Below, in pieces: positions 61,718 to 64,000 of a stretch of 64,000 bases of DNA. Source of the DNA: Mya arenaria (Eukaryota > Mollusca > Bivalvia > Myida > Myidae); NCBI RefSeq assembly GCF_026914265.1, contig NC_069138.1, forward strand, positions 55,810,085-55,874,084, read 5' to 3'. Numbering within the stretch: position 1 is the first letter of the stretch; each line of letters starts with the position of its first letter. The notes under the pieces are model-generated. The model worked only from the letters and a program-made list of their open reading frames with translations. It ran no database searches and was not told the DNA's origin. A program made the position numbers and the translations under genes.

Positions 61718-63325
61718 ATGGATGCTCCACGAGTAGTCCCAGAAGGTAGAACCACTGCTCTCCTGACAGTTGTGGTTGTAACAGTTTGTTCTATCATCCT
61801 TCCAGTTGCTTGCCTATTATCCGAGGTAACAAAGCACGAACTGTCATTCTCAATTGTTTTCACATGGAACATATGCTGGTTTATTTTGAATGTCGCAGCC
61901 ATAGGCATATTCTGCTATCTTGTGGTGAAAAGAAGTCATACGCATGTGATTCGAAGTGAGGAAATCGAGAGCAATATTCTGTTTCTTATACCAACTATAA
62001 TGTTCGGTTTAGCAACTAGTTGCTCTCAAATATATTATTCCACCCGGGTGTTTCTTTGCATCAAGAATGAACTTGGATTGTTTTTAAACCTGACGAAATT
62101 TTTGTCAACGTTTTTCACCGGATTTCTTAGTTTAATACAGACTGGTTTCATAGCGTGTGTCTACAGGTGGCAATGCACAAGCTCCTATTCCCGGATGTTG
62201 TTGGCCATAATTATCTCCCAAAACATGTTCTTCAGTGTGAACAACATTTTAGATGTCTTCAGAGCATCGAACACAGATTCCAACAATACGTATGTTTTGC
62301 ACAGTAATAACAATAACTCTAAATGGGATTATTTTCACAATACTCTTGTGTTTACAACGTGTAACACAACCACGGAAGCTACAGACAGTGTCGCCAAACA
62401 TGTGTACAAGTATGTGTATTCTTTCCAATTTGAGTACTGCATGTTATCTCTTTGTTTTCTCCTGCCAATATGGAACATCACAATTTCTACACCACAGGAG
62501 TTTCATGTCAATGTCAGCGACGGAGAGGACGACGAATATAATGAATATTCGCCGTTGTTAACGACCGAGGTTCCATCGTCAAGACATATGTTTTCAAGAG
62601 TGATGACTATCATTTTTGGGTTCCTTTCACGACATTCGTTGAAGTTCACTGTCGTATACGTATCAATTTACTTTGCCTTTAGAGTTTTTGTTGAAATTGA
62701 AAGTGCAGTCGAAGGCAGCGAAGTTGCTAAGAATGTATTGAAAGCAAGTTATTATGTTCAGACTATCTATACATACATTATATGTGTTGTGCCGTTCTTC
62801 GGTTACTTAGTTTCCCGAAAGAATAATCCTTCAAGTTGGAAGTTTGACATATGGAATACAATGCTGATTGTATGCGCCAGTGGCTTCCTCATACTGATTA
62901 TATTCGAAACAATTGACAAAATTTCAGTGTTACATAATCATGATAAAAGTCACATAGGAGAGAAAGTTATCTACCTTGTTAACATTTTATTACATTTTGT
63001 TGGAATATACTGCCAAATACAGTTTATTCTCAAGGCCAACGATTTAGTCTCCGACTCTCAATCGAGCGGGCAACAGTACCTGTATGTGAAAGGCATGCTC
63101 ATGTTCCTATTCCTTGTAAATGTGGAGCACTCTGTTTCAGACACATTTTTGACCGCCCCTCCTTTAGAATACATTCAGGATATGGAAGGAGATGATACAT
63201 ATGGACGTAGGAATTGGTGGCTTATAACAAGGATTTTGTTTCCTATTGTTATTTATTATCGTATTTTTTCAGCCCTTATGTGCTTTAAAGTGTATCAGAA
63301 AACTCGAAATTGGAATGACATATGA
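61718..63325 (+). CDS. Otopetrin-family proton channel, intronless
   Basis: Otopetrins are proton-selective channels with twelve membrane helices (two six-helix halves), used in acid sensing and otolith or shell-related calcification (family knowledge). This 535-residue single-exon frame shows twelve hydrophobic stretches. Examples are near residues 15-37 (LLTVVVVTVCSIILPVACLL), 44-70, 86-108, 125-150, 157-180 and 230-255, then a long acidic, polar loop (DGEDDEYNEYSPLL), then six more. Family-like features are FEYCMLSLCFLLPIW in helix 6, MFLFLVNVEHSVSDTF in helix 11 and the end WWLITRILFPIVIYYRIFSA, comparable to the P-(L/I)-x-(I/L)-FYR-x-H-S signature of helix 12; here the His is replaced by Phe. 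Several N-x-S/T sites lie in the loop around residues 185-215. AATAAA at 63680 may end the transcript. The intronless form suggests a retrocopy or a mollusc-specific expansion (inference). Confidence 0.82.
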   Translation: MDAPRVVPEGRTTALLTVVVVTVCSIILPVACLLSEVTKHELSFSIVFTWNICWFILNVAAIGIFCYLVVKRSHTHVIRSEEIESNILFLIPTIMFGLATSCSQIYYSTRVFLCIKNELGLFLNLTKFLSTFFTGFLSLIQTGFIACVYRWQCTSSYSRMLLAIIISQNMFFSVNNILDVFRASNTDSNNTYVLHSNNNNSKWDYFHNTLVFTTCNTTTEATDSVAKHVYKYVYSFQFEYCMLSLCFLLPIWNITISTPQEFHVNVSDGEDDEYNEYSPLLTTEVPSSRHMFSRVMTIIFGFLSRHSLKFTVVYVSIYFAFRVFVEIESAVEGSEVAKNVLKASYYVQTIYTYIICVVPFFGYLVSRKNNPSSWKFDIWNTMLIVCASGFLILIIFETIDKISVLHNHDKSHIGEKVIYLVNILLHFVGIYCQIQFILKANDLVSDSQSSGQQYLYVKGMLMFLFLVNVEHSVSDTFLTAPPLEYIQDMEGDDTYGRRNWWLITRILFPIVIYYRIFSALMCFKVYQKTRNWNDI

Positions 63326-64000
63326 AATGCATTGGTTAAAGACAGGCTCACTTGTTTGGTGATTGATAGAAATAAAACAGATAATAGTCGTTTTCTTATC
63401 TCTATATATGAAGCTTTAATTAAAAAACTCGAATCTTTACCTAAGCTACATGACACTGGTTATGTATCTTATTCGAACCCGAGAAAACAACCTATTGGAA
63501 CTGATGACCCGCAAGTTCGGAGGCTAAACTGTACGTGCTACCGTTGCAAAAGAGAGTGTGTATAGTTAAAATAGAAAACTAAACTCTTGAACTGAATTGC
63601 GAATTTCGCGCTAACGGGGCACCGTATATGTTTGCACATCAATTCGCAAACGTCTATTAACATTTCAAACTGAAGAGCTAATAAATCTTTCTGCAAACAT
63701 ACAACTATTTAGTCTAACTTTAAAGTGATACTCGTATTTATAATCAATCTAAATAATGTATTTCTGGAAAATATCAATTACTGATTGTAATCGTGTATTT
63801 AATAGCTGAAAACGCACACATATTAAATAACTGGTGGGTCCTAAAATATTTATGGAGATCAATGATCGTCTCATAGAAATACCGTTTTTTATTCACCTTT
63901 CTATCAAATTAAACACGGTATCCTTTAAAAGAAGTTAAGAACCTTTGATGTTGATATTTATTCGAACTTTTTGGTACATTAAAACAATTTTCTTAATTGT
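63326..64000. other. 3' flank of otopetrin-like gene
   Basis: 3' UTR with AATAAA at 63680-63685. A 77-codon frame at 63332-63565 has no recognisable similarity. Nothing else seen. Confidence 0.45.

Noticed and set aside
63332-63565. 77-codon frame after the otopetrin-like gene, ending NCTCYRCKRECV
   Set aside because: Cysteine-rich end looks interesting, but there is no similarity, signal peptide or splice support; probably 3' UTR.

Overview
The window is nuclear DNA of a bivalve-like mollusc. The reasons are intron-rich animal genes with GT-AG splice sites, an AT-rich background, and dense short repeats of kinds common in bivalve genomes (TTAA-flanked MITEs, tRNA-derived SINEs, tandem-array elements starting in 'ccgtccgtccg' or ending in 'tgtgacagctcttgtt'). 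Nothing fixes the species. All gene models were built by hand from splice sites and reading phase; every multi-exon model below keeps phase across all its junctions.

Layout. 83-7662 (+): 3' part of an eleven-exon gene, not firmly identified, with a ParB/sulfiredoxin-like core; its introns carry several short transposons. 7.7-11.7 kb: no gene seen. 11721-13088: a 20-copy 68-bp satellite-like array. 13720-18600 (-): OGG1, 8-oxoguanine DNA glycosylase, lacking a recognisable last exon. 18.8-25.6 kb: AT-rich and gene-poor. 25639-32543 (+): LRRIQ3, with a perfect 10 x 46-bp array in one intron. 35649-44747 (-): IDH3B, ten exons, convergent with LRRIQ3. 44938-51851 (+): a mitochondrially targeted AhpD-like protein, head-to-head with IDH3B with 190 bp between start codons. 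54011-55515 (-): DR1/NC2-beta. 55.5-61.6 kb: repeats and a decayed LINE. 61718-63325 (+): an intronless otopetrin-family proton channel.

The genes do not form one pathway. IDH3B (TCA cycle) and the AhpD-like protein (probable mitochondrial thiol peroxidase-type protein) share an intergenic promoter and might be co-expressed; OGG1 repairs oxidised guanine. A link through mitochondrial or oxidative metabolism is possible but is inference only.

The most unusual pattern is that three neighbouring genes (LRRIQ3, IDH3B, AhpD-like) each carry intronic copies of a piece of one of their own exons together with its splice junction. In the AhpD-like gene this has grown to about nine 85-bp copies. I saw no bacterial-type system, CRISPR array or convincing functional tRNA/rRNA gene.
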